NCBI RefSeq assembly: GCF_963924675.1 | Contig: NC_089222.1 | Coordinates: 110,499,316-110,563,315 of the forward strand | Reading direction: 5' to 3' | DNA: 64,000 nt | DNA from: Phocoena phocoena | Taxonomy: Eukaryota; Chordata; Mammalia; Artiodactyla; Phocoenidae | Shown here: positions 11,201-23,540 of the stretch, piece by piece | Position numbering within the stretch: position 1 is the stretch's first letter | How the letters are laid out: every line of letters starts with the position of its first letter | Program-made: the position numbers and the translations under genes | Notes under the pieces: model-generated | What the model saw: the letters and a program-made list of their open reading frames with translations, nothing else | The model's database searches: none | Told to the model about the DNA's origin: nothing

Positions 11201-13339
11201 GGGGAGAGCACTCAGGCCAGAAAGCCAAAGACTTGCAATTCTCACCCAGCATTTTAAAGAATAAACTCTCCTCTAACTCTTTTTTTATTTTCACTATTTT
11301 TTTTTTGAGTTTTATATGTGGGAGGACTCACACTATCAATGTTACTAGAAGTTGTCCAGGTATAAATTTTTATGCCAATTTTAAAAAAATCCTCCTTTAT
11401 ATTGATTTAGCAATTATTAGGATAAATTTTGTTTAATAGTAGTCTTCTGGAAATGAAGAGAGGGAAAAATGGTTATGGTCTAGAACAATTTATTGTTAAA
11501 ATTTACTGAGAAAAATAAAAAGAATTTACATATTAACCTAGCACAGTGAATTTTTAGGTTCCCTGCCTGAAAAAGACACACTTGCAGCTGGAAAGCCAGA
11601 GCTTCCCTATAGTTATAATGTGGGTATCCACTCTTCTCCCTGTGTTTCTGCAGGGTGGAGTCTGGAAATGTTAACTTATGCCTGTTGCTACTGACGCATC
11701 AAGATCTAAAGAGAAAGCTGTTATATTGAAGTAAGTATATATTGAAAAATAGGAGAAGATAAGGAAATAAAACATTTAGGCATTCTTCTCTAATGCTGCC
11801 TCCCCTTCACCACCAACCCTTTCCCAAATCTACTGGCAATATTTTCACTAGTGCTCATAGTCCTCTTCACACACTAAATTTGCAGAACTTATACTGCTCA
11901 TTCCTCAAAATATCTTGTGAAAGTCATAAGAATGCATATATCAGGTTCCTAAGTTCAGAATGTGCAACTGAGTGATGACCCCAGCTAATGCACTTTAATA
12001 ACCATCACTGTGTTCAGACAAAAGCCATGCTTCCTGCCGCCAACTCTTAGCCAATGATTGAGCACACAAGAGATATTAAGGCAGCCTCATTCCTAGGAAA
12101 CAGAGGACTTTGCTGTTGGGCAGCTTTGATTTGAGGACTCTCTAACCACTTTGCTGAGTTCTTTTACACCTACACTGCGGGCTAAGGTATCGGCACCCCC
12201 TCCTTCATTCCTTCCTGTTCTCCTTCATACAGAGTCAGACTGGCCATAGTCTAATGGCTCTCATAGCCTAACCTGGATCCCACCCTACTGTCTCTAATAC
12301 ATACGTTGCAGAACTAACCCTATCTCGGTGTCTGTTTCTTTAAGGATTCAAATACAGATCTTAATCTATACTAGTCACCTTGGAAAAATTCCCTGGATAG
12401 GTACCTTTTATTTTTTCTGTTAACTCTTTTTCCTCTCTCATTCCCCACATACAGGGGAAAAAAAGTAGAATATAAAGGAAAGAATTGATGGAGTGATTAA
12501 GTACAAGGGAAAGCATTGTTTACATTTCTAAAATATTGATAGTAAACTTCTCAGACTGCTGTGTATTTGTTTAATTTTAGAAAAACATGGAAAAAATCTC
12601 AGTTTGGCAGTGAATGAAATTTGCAGGAAATCTACCAGTTACTAATCCTATTAGTTCTATTTCCTAAATAATAAAAAAGGGAGATCCTTAGGATACTTTC
12701 AATTAACTAAGATATACCTTATTCCTTAGGTCTTTCACAATTACATAATTTCTTCCTCAGGTATTTATTTTGAGGAAACAGTCTTTGCTATTTCTTTAGT
12801 AACTTGTCAAAATTAAAATACCATCCAAAACCAACATGACTATGAATGCTGATAAAAATATCGTTCCCAAATTCTGTTTCTGTTTGGTTAAAAATGGTAG
12901 CCCTTAGATTATCCAGGCTCTATTAGTGTACTTTAAGGGTAAAATAATTTCATAGATAACTCAAAATAAACAAGAATATAATTGCAGACCTATAGGTACA
13001 CAGGGAATATAATTTGAAACTAATGGCTTACAACTGAGGACATTTTTAAATTCAAACTCTTCATGATACGGCTATCACTTCCTTTTCTAACCTTATATTC
13101 TACTTGAAAGAGGGAAATGTTTAAGAAAACCATAGTACATGAACTATTACATAGTCACTGAAATTATATTATAAAAATGTTCCTGACACATGAATACAAA
13201 ATGTTCCTGACACATGAATGCAATTTTTGCTGAAAAATTGAACTGAACTAAAACCTGTTTAGTTATATTATCTTAAATATGTAAAATACTGAAACAATAG
13301 TAATCACTGTTGATGGGATTAAGAGGTTTTTCCCATTTT
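11201..13339. other. Unassigned intergenic DNA with small duplications
   Basis: No gene seen. The interval 11990-12370 resembles an LTR and is listed separately. At 13174-13219 a 22-base unit (aaaatgttcctgacacatga plus two) is tandemly duplicated with a 24-base period and no mismatch within the shared unit. The rest shows no structure I can name. Confidence 0.6.
11990..12370 (+). mobile_element. Possible ERVL-type LTR remnant
   Basis: This block is richer in GC than its neighbours. It has LTR-like runs ('gactggccatagtctaatgg', 'gcagaactaaccctatctcg', 'gtgtctgtttctttaagg') that recall the 3' parts of old ERVL LTRs. I see no clean TG...CA ends and no target duplication. It could equally be some other old repeat. 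Confidence 0.3.
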
Positions 13340-13626
13340 CAGAGTACAGGTCTTTCACCTCGTTGGTTAAGTTTATTCTTAGGTATTTTATTCTTTTTGA
13401 TGCAATTTTAAATGTGATATTTTAAACTTTCTGTTTATGATAGTTCATTATTAGTGTATTGAAAAGTGATAAAGTTCTGTGTATCAATTTTGTATCCTGC
13501 AACTTTGCTGAATTCAGCAAAGTTAGTTCTAGTAGCCTAGTATTAGTATTAGTTCTAGTAGTTTCTGGGTGGAGACTTTAGGGTTTTCTATATAAAGTAT
13601 CAAGTCATCTGCAAAGAGTGACAGTT

Positions 13627-13872
13627 TTATTTCTTGCCTTCTAATTTATATGTCTTATTTTTCTCTTGTCTGATTGTTGTGGCTAGAACTTCCAATACCA
13701 TGTTAAATAGAACTGGCAAGAGTGGGCATCTTTGTCTTGTTCCTGATTTTAGGGGAAAAGCTATCAGCTTTTCACCTTTGAGTACATTGTTAGCTGTGGG
13801 TTTGTCATAAATGGTCTCTATTACATTGAAATATGTTCCCTCTATTTCCACTTTGTTGAGAGTTTTTATCAT
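13627..13872 (-). pseudogene. L1 ORF2 reverse-transcriptase fragment (L1 E)
   Basis: An 81-codon open stretch spans RT palm sequence: IYDKPTAN, a [15 protein letters not shown] segment, then [18 protein letters not shown]. These match the conserved block upstream of the FADD box in L1 ORF2. The frame opens and closes by mutation and has no start of its own. It is a decayed fragment of an ORF2 normally over 1,200 residues long. Confidence 0.85.
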
Positions 13873-15106
13873 GAATGGATGTTAAATTTTGTCAAATGTT
13901 TTTTCTGTGTCTATTGAGATGATCATGTGATTTTTAACCTTCCGTTAAAATGCTGTATCACTTTGATTGATTTGCAAATGTTGAACCATCCTTGTGACCC
14001 TGAAATAAACTCAACTTGTTCATGGTGTATGATCCTTCTTGTGTGTTTTTGGATTCAGTTTGCTAATATTTTGTTGAAGCTTTTTGTATCTATATTCATC
14101 AAATATATAGGCCTATAGTTTTATTTTTTGTAGGTCTTTGTCTGATTTTGGTATCAGGGTAATGGTGGCCTTGCAGAATTAATTTGGGACTGTTCCACCC
14201 TCCTTAATTTTTGGAATAGTTTGAGATGGATAAGTATTAGTTTTTCTTAATATGTTTGGTAGAATTACTCTGTGGAGCCATTAAGTCCTGGAGTTTGTTT
14301 GTTGGGTGGTTATTTTTGTTTGTTTGTTTTATATTACACATTCAATTTCACTTATAGTGATTTGTCTTTTCAAATTGTCTGTTTCTTCTTTATTCAGTCT
14401 TGGCAGGTTATATGTTTTTAGAAATTTGTCCATTTCTTCCAGGTTATCTGATTTGTTGACATAACTGATCATAGTATTCTCTTTTGATTTTTTGTATCTA
14501 TGTGGTATAAGTTATTTCTCTTCTTTCGTTTCTTCCCTTATTTGGATTCTCTTTCTTTTCTTGATGGGTCTGGCTAAAGGTTAATTTTGTTTATCTTTTC
14601 TAAAAACCAGTTCTTGGTTTCACTGATGTTTTCTACTGTTTTTCTTGATTTTCTTTTTTTCCTCTCTGATCTTTAATATTGCCCGTCTCTGCTCACTTTG
14701 GACTTTGTTTGCTCTTCCTTTTCTAATTCTTTTAGGTGTTATGCTGTTGTTTACTTGAGATTTTTCTTGCTTGAGGAAGGCCTATATCACTGTAAACTTC
14801 CCTCATGGAACTGCCTTTGCTGCATTCCATGATTTTGGAGTATTGTGTTTTGATTTTCATTTGCCTTAAGGTGTTTTCTGATTTCCTCTATGATTTCTCC
14901 ATTGATCCATTGGTTTTTTAGTAGCATGTTGTTTATTCTCCATATGCTTGTTCTTTTCCTGTTTTTCCTTCTGTAGTTGATTTCTGGTTTCATACTTCTA
15001 TTGTCTCAAAAAAAATGTTTGATATAATTTTTAACCTCTTAAATTTGTTGAGGTTTGTTTTGTGACCCAGCATGTGCTCTATCCTGGAGAAGGTTCTATG
15101 CACTTC

Positions 15107-15342
15107 AAAAAAGGTGTTTTAGGGCTTCCCTGGTGGTGCAGTGGTTGGGAGTCCACCTGCCGATGCAGGGGACACGGGTTCGTGCCCTGGTTCAGGAAGA
15201 TCCCATAAGCTGTGGAGCAACTAGGTCTGTGAGCCATGGCTGCTAAGCCTGCATGTCTGGAGCCTGTGCTCTGCAATGGGAGAGGCCACAACAGTGAGAG
15301 GCCCACGTACCGCAAAAAAAAAAAAAAAAAAAAAGGTGTTTT
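15107..15342 (+). mobile_element. CHR-2 type SINE, sense, with TSD
   Basis: The body at 15121-15328 starts agggcttccctggtgg, contains a pol III A-box-like segment (tggtgcagtgg) and a B-box-like segment (ggttcgtgcc, about 15177), and ends cgtaccgc plus an A-run. Flanking 14-base direct repeats aaaaaaggtgtttt lie at 15107-15120 and 15329-15342 and match exactly. The target is L1 E. Confidence 0.95.
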
Positions 15343-15440
15343 GGTTATAATATCCTATAGATATCTCTTAAGTCCTAGTGGTTTATTGTGTCATTTAAGA
15401 CATTTTCTCATGTTTTAAATTGTTTTCCAAGCTGAAAAAA

Positions 15441-18400
15441 TATTTTAAAATTTTACTGATCAAATATCAGTCTTCCAGGAATGTTAAAGAACAGAATACC
15501 AATGTGTTTGATGTACTCAAGAATTTTTTAAACCAGTGATCACACTTCAAGAAAATGCATATAAGTAATTCATGTCATTTATTCAGCAGGAAAAAAAAAT
15601 TCTAATATGAGAATGAGAATGGTTAGGATTTTACAAGACAAGTTAATTGTGAATGCATTTTTGAATGTCACAAGTTTCTTTCACTCAAACAGTGTAAACA
15701 CAGAGGAGTGTAATTTCTCACAGAAAAAAATATTTTCTCAAAACTAAATAGTATTATCCATTGTTCAAAGAGTAAAAAGGGGGAAAACACAACAGGCCAA
15801 GTAAACCCTTACAAAACATAGCTAATTATCAGAAGTGGAAACTATTTAATTATCTTATGAAAATATATCTTGTTATACTTTGTCTTGGTGGCAAAACATA
15901 AATGGTAGTACTGAAGAATGACAATCCTAATTGAGATACTAATTACTGGCATTTTACTGTATTTCACATAACACTGCTGCAATAAAACAAATGTCTTGTT
16001 TTGTTTTTGTTTTGTTTTTATCTTGTGTTTCTTTACTTATTTTGAAGGTATTTTAACTGAGAGGGAAAATATATTTTAATATTTGGACAGATAGTCTTTA
16101 CACAAGTACTCCTGGGCAATTTACACTTTGCAGATGTGGATCACTGAGAAAGACAATAAATAGCTAAAACATTAATAAAAATAATTGGATGGATTTTCTT
16201 GAAGTCTTATTCAGCTGTCGATATGACACCTCAATTCATTTGGTGCAAACATAGCCTGCAGTGGTGGCTGTATTACAAGGTCTGATTCAGACTGATAACT
16301 CAAAGTATCTCAGACAGTTCAACATTTACTTTAGAAATATCAAAAGCAATTAGGTCAAGAGTTTAGCATTTCATTAAAGCATAGTCTACTTGAACCTTTT
16401 ACACACATAAGAAAAGGATCTGCAATCAATAGATATCTATTTTATTAACCTTTGGAAATTCCTACTGATTATCTCTAAGAAATAATCAGAAAAGATCAGT
16501 TAGAAAGTAGAAAATAAATAAATTATAATAACATGTTTTAAAATACAGAGTTTTCTACTCATTTCACCTTTATTTTCTTTTCTGTGAAGAACTGATTTAA
16601 AATAATGAGATAAAATCAGATATAGGAATGTATGTTTCTATAACACAAAATGATTATCAATACTAATGTTATTTTCACAACATCCTACCCTGAAGTACTT
16701 AAAAAACTTAAATGCTATGCCTTAGAGGACTATAAGAATTGGAAAACTGCCTTCCTACCAACATCTTCAAAAGGAAGCCTGGAGCAGAGTTCCAAGATAT
16801 GACCATGTAGAATGCCATGATAGAAACATGCAGAATTCTAGCAAAATGGAGCTGCAAAGTCAAAGGAAGGCAGAGGGTTAAGAACAGGGAAGAACTCTAG
16901 AATAGAAAGATATCTAGGACAAACTTCCAAAGCCACTAAAAACTAAAGCCCTCTTAATGGATAAAGCAAATCTTCACCAATTATGTTCATTTTCAGCTAT
17001 AAGTTACAAGTGGAATTTATGGTAAATTACTCTACTTGTATGCCCTTGTATGCCCTCAAGATGATGCAGGCCACAAGAACTGAGTTATATGTGTAGAGTA
17101 TAATCCTATCCCACAAGGAGATTGACCAGGCCTGAATGAAAATGAGCCAGTGTTGCTCTACTATATCATGTAAGCTTAGAAGAAAAATACAGAGGCATAG
17201 AATTAGATCCAAAACCAGCAATCACAGTATAGAGTGCAATTACCAGGAGACAGATAGTGCTGGAGATATTGGGACAGTAAAATGTTCAGGAAGGTTCTTT
17301 CATCAGAAGCCTGGAACTATCCTTTCCTGGTAGAGATATTATGCCCTTGTGAGCTGGGACAAGCGTTGTGCATAACTGTATGCACTTCTGTGGAATTACT
17401 AAAGAAAGTTTGACTGTTTATTTAAAAATAAAGGAAGGCCAGTAAAAAATAGATGGAATGGAAGGGAGGACACAGACAATACAAGTTTCAGTCCCACTTA
17501 CTTTTCAACTTTCATTTAAGGTCTTGGATAAATAAAAGGATAAGCAATGTAGCCTGGGCTGGACACTACTGCTGAATATAAGTACAAGACATTCACAGGG
17601 GGTGTCAAGTAAAGTCCAGAGGAAGATGAATGGAATTAAATACCATAGGGACACGTTACAGGAATTAAGTGATCAGAAAAATGCAGGTGGGCTTTAGAAA
17701 CCCTATAGTGTCCATCCTTGAGAAGCTGCATCAAGCAAAAAATAGGGAAAGAAATTTACCTGGTCTTCATGAGTTCCTGGCCCTTGAGCAGAGTAGAAAC
17801 ACCGAGGAAACAATATGTTCCTGAACAGCCTGAGGAATGATGATGCTTCTACTTTGGAAGTGAAGCTGGGAATCTTTATTATGGATACTAGAGAAGAATT
17901 GCCAGAGCAGGTTTAGGAGAATATCAAACAAATACTGGACTCACCTATGATAGGTTTGACTAGCAAATATCTTATGTTAGAGACCTAAGACCCACACACT
18001 ATCTTCCTCTTCCCCATACACACACAGAGGTATGTACACCTTGCCGTGGGAATAACATCTTGTTAAAATTAAGAAAGGCTGTCAAGCAGATATGGAAATA
18101 TTCAGAGTATAAGTCAAGTTTGGCAGATTTTGGCTTGTGGAGTAAATGTATCCCACTACATGTTTTTGGAAGTAAAATTATATTGAACACAGCCATGCTC
18201 TATTATTACATATTGTCTATGGACACATTTGTGCTGCAAAGGCAGAGTTGAATAGTTGTGACAGAACTGCATAGATCCAAAAATTCTAAAATATTTATTA
18301 TCTGTCATTTTACAGACGAAGTTTGTTAATTCATGTAAGATGGTAGGGTTAAGCAATAGGTTAAGGGTCCAAAGACAAAGCTCAAACTGGAAAACATTTA

Positions 18401-18685
18401 ATACTCATGAGCTACTTAATCCAAAAGGCAGTGGATCTCTAATGTGGGCTTCTTGGTCTAGGATAAGATGTTGCTAAGGATACTATGGTTTTACTTCCTA
18501 ATTTTTAATGACTAGGAGGGAATCTCAGCTGCTCTTGACCTATTTGGGATGGGACACAAGGAAGCAGATGGGGAACATCTCACCTTGCACAGCTAAGTTA
18601 GGGAGTAATATACAATCAGCAGGTAATATCTACATCAGCAGGTAATAAGAACAATGTAACACCCCATTTTGAATCTGCTCTCAAT
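15441..18685. other. Unassigned AT-rich DNA
   Basis: No gene, no SINE and no recognisable L1. The interval 16740-17900 is somewhat less AT-rich and contains short ORFs (for example 17136-17333 plus) without protein-like features. It may hold an old repeat that I cannot name. Confidence 0.55.
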
Positions 18686-19100
18686 AGCTATATGACAAAC
18701 TAATTCCAAACTTAGTGGTTTAACAATTGTAACCATTAATTTTAATCATGATTTATGGATTTGCAATTTGCACTAGACTCAGGTAGACAATCGTGCAGCT
18801 GTCATCCATGTGTCTGTGGATAAGTGAGAGTCAATAGCCTCATTCTATGTCTGATGGTTATCTGGGATGACTGGGTTAACAGGGATACATGCTCTTATCC
18901 TTCTGCAGGTTAACCTGGGCTTATTCATATACTTAGGATCACAGGGTTTCAGAGAAAGAGCAAATCTCAAAGCTAAAGCACTTATAAGTCTTTGCTTCCA
19001 TCAAGTTTGCTACAGTTTTATGGATCAAAAACCAGACAAATGGCCAGACCAAGAGTAAGTATGGGTTAGGACCACCCAAAGGCATGAATTATTTCAACAA
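18686..19100 (-). mobile_element. MLT1-family LTR remnant, antisense
   Basis: The run 'tatgacaaactaattccaaacttagtgg' to 'gatttgcaatttgcactag', 'ctgggatgactgg', then 'agagcaaatctcaaagctaa' and 'accagacaaatggccagacc' follows the order of an MLT1-type LTR in reverse. It is highly diverged with no clear ends. Confidence 0.5.
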
Positions 19101-19985
19101 TTTAGCACATAGTGACTGTTTAATAAGGTACCAAAAGTTGTAGACTAATGATAGGAACCTGTTTTAAGATGAATAAAAGTTAGTGCTATTTATCCATTGA
19201 GGAAGAGAGATGGGGGATCCACACAAGTGCAACATGGCTAGCATCATGATCTGATTACCAGGTAGTACTTCAACAGCCCAGAGAGAAGCCTCTCCCTCAC
19301 ACCGACAAATGGTAATGACCTGGAAGGAAGCACTAAATGTGTCTATGGAGGATTTGGGACACTATCTTAGCACTGGGAGGCAGAGTTCCCTCTTAAATTC
19401 CTTAATCCAGAGGCCTCAGAATTTGGCTAGTTCAGAAACTCTGTAAGGAGAACAGAGTGTCATAAAAATAGAAATGAATATTTCTGAGTAAACGGAAACG
19501 ATTAAATTGGAGGTAGAAGTGCAAGGGTAAGGGATACACGAAGAATCCACCATTATCACAACAAATAATACTATGTTGAATTTTCTAGGACATCTTCTTT
19601 TACCCAGGTCATAGCTGGTTTATGACACAGTTATTACTCTTATTCTGATTACACGGATTTTAAACCAAATACTCAAGGGAATTTTGTATCTCCATTCTAG
19701 AGATCCTGAAAGAGTTAAAATGTGCTCCCATGGGAAGAAGCATATGAATTATTATCCCTTCTGGTTTAGTTATACAGGCCACACAAAATGGAGGAAATAA
19801 TCCAGGGGATGGGCAGGGGAGTAGAAAAAGAAAGAGGCTTACAGGACAATTTAGAATATCAGGTTCTTCTCCAAAACCTACTTGGTTTTGAAAGAAATAA
19901 CTACTAGTTGTAGTTATTTTCTGCTTGCATGTATTACTTATGCTATCGTGAAGTTCAGAAATAAATTTGGTCTAGGAATACACAA
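19101..19985. other. Unassigned intergenic DNA
   Basis: No open frame of note. The part at 19200-19480 is less AT-rich and may be an old repeat; nothing nameable. Confidence 0.5.
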
Positions 19986-19989
19986 ATAA

Positions 19990-20345
19990 TTATAAAATAT
20001 CATAAGCACTTACCAGTCACTATTCTCATCTCTTTATTAGTATTATCTAGGCCCCCTTCTTTAGAGATTCTGATCTAGTTGTTGTGGAATAGGGTCTGAA
20101 AACCTGTGATTGTTTTTAAAATCAACCCAGGTGATTCTAACTTGCAGTCATCTAAATTAATCCACATCATACTTTATTCAGGAGGCACTAGTATATTCCA
20201 TTTTAAAAATGTGAAAACTGAAACAGAATGAGCTAATCAGTGTACCCAGATGTACTAGTTCATTATAGAATATCCCCCATCACATAATTAGTACATGTCA
20301 GCTCCAGGATTTAAACCTAGGCAATCTGAATCCAGAGCCTTTGCC
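19990..20345 (+). repeat. MIR SINE split by a MER5A-like element
   Basis: The left part 'agcacttaccagtcactattctc' and the right part 'attaatccacatcatacttt', 'ccattttaaaaatgtgaaaactgaaac', 'ggatttaaacctaggcaatctgaatccagagcc' read in MIR order (core, then 3' half). The middle, about 20050-20150, is foreign and matches a hAT-Charlie MER5A. The copy is diverged, as expected for MIR. Confidence 0.75.
20050..20150 (+). mobile_element. MER5A-like hAT-Charlie fragment inside MIR
   Basis: Key landmarks are 'gagattctgatctagttgt', 'gaatagggtctgaaaacc' and 'caggtgattctaacttgcag', in MER5A order. It lies between the two halves of a MIR, so it inserted after it. Terminal inverted repeats are not intact. 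Confidence 0.65.
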
Positions 20346-22372
20346 ACTACTCTCTCCTGATCAGAAACATTTATCTCAAAACTATTAGCTCCTTTGATAG
20401 CACCACTTTATCAAAATCAAGGCCTAGACTGTTCGAACATTTTATAATACAACTCTAAGTAAAGAGTTATCAGTTTCCCCTCTGGCCAGTGCAGGAATAG
20501 GCACTGGAAACTTGGAAATCTTCAGCTTACAGCTTCAGTCATCTGGTCTCTATGGCAGCAACATGGAAAGCCTGCTGATATAGTAGCATCCTAAATAGCA
20601 AAGAGGCTTTAGATATCAAGGTGTTGCGCAATTCATAGATTATCAGTGTGATATAGATTCTGAATAAGATTTTTTTTCCCTCAGGAGGATGACCTTAGGA
20701 GTTGTAATCCCAAGCTAGACAAAGATTTGGAAAACATACAGAATCCAACTGTATACCATCTTAACATTCATAAGACTTTTAAAGGTAAAATGACAAAACA
20801 ATGAAGCATAAACACATTATTTAAATCAAATTAAGCATTAGAGAAAATAGGGTTGGATTTACAGACCCTAATTTGATTTGACAATTAAGTAATGATGACT
20901 CAAATACAGGGATATGACCACTTATTTCTTTATATATTTTAGTCCATGATATGATGAATACACCACACTCAGCATGGCAGCTGGGGTCATGAGAAAAATT
21001 GTGTTGATGTTCATAATAACAAATTATGGTACAGAGTGACTCTCTGAGCAATAAACAATCTCAGGAGCCCCCAAAATTTGTCTGAGGAGGCCAACATTTT
21101 TTAGGATCATATTTTTTTTTTTTTAGTGAGTCAGTGTTATTAACTTCTGGGAGATTTAGAATTTAGAGTAGAAATGCATTAAAACAAACCTATAATGTTA
21201 TAATTTTTCTGTTAAGTTTAGAAATCATGTATATTTGTTACTTAAGCACTTGTGATTTATTTTAAAATGTGACATTTTAGTAGTCAAACTAATGAATCTT
21301 ATAATTCCAATTTTAATAAGTATAATTGAGAAATTAATATAGATTTCCTAATTTTATATTCAGTATTGTAACATGTAAGAGAACTTATGGTATAGTTTAC
21401 CGCACTAAATTTACGTGAGTTATTTAAGTATTCAGGAAGGTTTTATTTGTTTATTAGACAATTGGAATACTTAAAAAGAAATTGAATATATAAATTTATG
21501 AATGCTGTTTAAAATGTTGAAGGTATTTAATTAACTAGGTTTGTAAATGGGGTCAAACACTATCCAAAGTCCATTAAAATAGGTGGTAAAATTTTACCTT
21601 ACAGAAATATAATTTTTATATGGAGAGCTTAAAAGCTTAAGGAAGAACTAGTTTTGAGATTTGTAAATTTAATAAATTGAATATTGTTTTTTGAAAATTA
21701 AGTAAATGCTAATCTTTTTAACATAAAAACCTCCTTTGAGGACATAATGAATTTTACAATGATATTTAATTTTGCAGTATTTTTGGGTAATGCATGACAT
21801 GGCAGCTTTGTCCTATGGTTAGCTTTTCCCTCTGGTTGTTAGTATGTACTCCTGTTCCATCGATGCAAAAAACCCTGTGCTAATCTCAGCACTGGGCTTC
21901 AAACTCCATGTCAAACTTTTAACCATTTTTCCTGAAGCACCTGATGGCTCCTATACTCTCCAGAGGGTCACTGACTCCCTGCTTCAAAGTGAATAAACCT
22001 AATGGAATCAGAACTTTCCCACCTATTCACGCCTTGATTTCTACATGCTTGAAGGCATACGCTGTCCAGCGCATCCATCATGCTAGATGTAAGTGGTTTC
22101 CTGAGTCCGGAGGGAACCCAGTCAGTTGCAGTGGACCATCATTTGTAACCCACTTGGCTCTTCTCACCAGTCCTTTATACCTTCTGCTTTGACATCTCCT
22201 CCCCCACAGCACATTCAAGTGTTCTATGGTTGAGGCTTTGGTATTATCGATAACTGTGATCATAACAGAGAAAAGTAATATCTTTCCAGAAATGTTAATA
22301 TAAATGAAAAATTGGCCATCATATCAGGCTTTGTATAATTTCTGTGCCTGTATCAACAGGCACAACATTGTC
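20346..22372. other. Unassigned DNA including a less AT-rich block
   Basis: Mostly AT-rich with no features. The block 21830-22215 is noticeably richer in GC and CpG than its surroundings and has an 82-codon plus-strand frame (21944-22192) that I do not recognise. It could be an old LTR or other repeat. No splice or coding evidence. Confidence 0.5.
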
Positions 22373-23040
22373 TGTATCAACATTGTCCATTAACCTGAGA
22401 CCTGGGTTTGAGAGAAGTAACCCATCTCCAGTGTCACCAGCCTAGTCCAAGTGATCTCTACCTTGATCTAGAATATATTAATGGTGTCCTGGTTGGATTT
22501 AACTAGTTTTCTCATTGCCATTTTTTGATCAATTCAACACAAAGTCAGTTCTTCATATAGCTGAAGTATACTATTTTAATAACTCTTACCTGTTCGAAAT
22601 ATCCTCACATTTAAAATCACTTGATGATTCTCCTGTTTTTTTTTTTTTTTTTAACAGTAACTCCAAAATCTTTTGAGGGCCTAAAATGGCCTATGGTATT
22701 AGGCATATACCAACACCTCTAACCCTACTACTTATCATTTTATCCCTTGTTGTTTTTGCATACCTTGAATGACTATGCTTCCAACCCCTCTGACTAAACC
22801 CTCAGGCATGAGACATTACTGATATTTCTCCCTCTAGATGACTTGACAGGTGTTAGAAATATACCTGCCTCCAGGAGGTAAGCTGAATGTCATCATACAC
22901 ATACTGATACTTATGGAAAATTAAAAGTGATGCAAAGGAAAGAAATAAAGGGGGAGGGAAATTGTTAGACCTATTGTCATCTATTTTCATTTGTCAATAG
23001 AGAAAAATGTATCAACATTGTCCATTAACCTGAGACCTGG
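22373..23040. repeat. 33-bp identical direct repeat flanking 602 bp
   Basis: The sequence starting tgtatcaacattgtccatta and ending gagacctgg is present at 22373-22405 and again, identical over 33 bases, at 23008-23040. Flanks differ on both sides. The interval between has a 17-base T-run (22636-22652) but no recognisable element. The left copy is preceded by a partial echo (tgtatcaacaggcacaacat). Confidence 0.9.
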
Positions 23041-23254
23041 TGATATAACAAAAATAAGAATTTGACTTCATATAGAATACTTTAATAAAAAAATTACTGT
23101 GATCCAATAAACCTATTTTTAATAAATTATCTTGGTTTCAGAAACATATTTGCCCTCAAAACATTGAAATTTAAAGATTATACTAGCTAGTAGGTAATAA
23201 TTACTTTGGGATAGCATATATGAGTAAGACAGACATATACAGATATAGATATAT
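23041..23254. other. Unassigned AT-rich DNA
   Basis: Short AT-rich interval between the repeated segment and the L1 3' end; nothing recognised. Confidence 0.6.
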
Positions 23255-23343
23255 ATTTGTTCTTCTTTTTATTTTTTTAAATTTATTGAAGTACAGCTGA
23301 TTTACAATGTTTTGTTAATTTCTACTGTACAGCAGTGATTCAG

Positions 23344-23399
<56 letters not shown>

Positions 23400-23540
23400 T
23401 CTTCTTTATATTCTTTTCCATTATAGTTTATCACAGGATATTGAATATATTTAGCTCCCTCTGTTATAGAGTAGGACCTTGTTGTTTATCCATCCTGTGT
23501 ATAATAGTTTGCATCTGTTAATCCCAGGCTCCAGGTATAT
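23255..23540 (-). mobile_element. L1 3' end, antisense, 5'-truncated
   Basis: T-rich start, then 'ttattgaagtacagctgatttac' and 'ttaatttctactgtacagcagtgattcag', the cetartiodactyl L1 3' UTR in reverse, ending near 'catctgttaatcccaggctcc'. A TA microsatellite has expanded inside it at 23345-23396. No coding part of ORF2 remains. Confidence 0.85.
23345..23396. repeat. (TA)n microsatellite
   Basis: About 26 uninterrupted TA units inside the L1 3' UTR. Length is likely to vary between individuals. Confidence 0.97.

Larger units (their letters stand above)
13340..15440 (-). mobile_element. L1 E, antisense, 3'- and 5'-truncated
   Basis: Minus-strand L1 ORF2. The left edge begins in mid ORF2 ('cagagtacaggtctttcacc') without the ORF2 C-terminus or 3' UTR. 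It runs through the RT domain to the N-terminal side ('cccagcatgtgctctatcctgg') and fades near 15.4 kb. The RT catalytic box reads FADD on the minus strand (plus-strand 'gtcatctgcaaagag', about 13607). It is interrupted by a CHR-2 SINE at 15121-15328 and carries a rearranged palindromic patch at 13501-13561. Confidence 0.85.

Noticed and set aside
15121..15200. tRNA-like head with A and B boxes
   Set aside because: It belongs to a CHR-2 SINE with an A tail and target duplications. No cloverleaf with a proper anticodon stem was seen, so it is not a tRNA gene.
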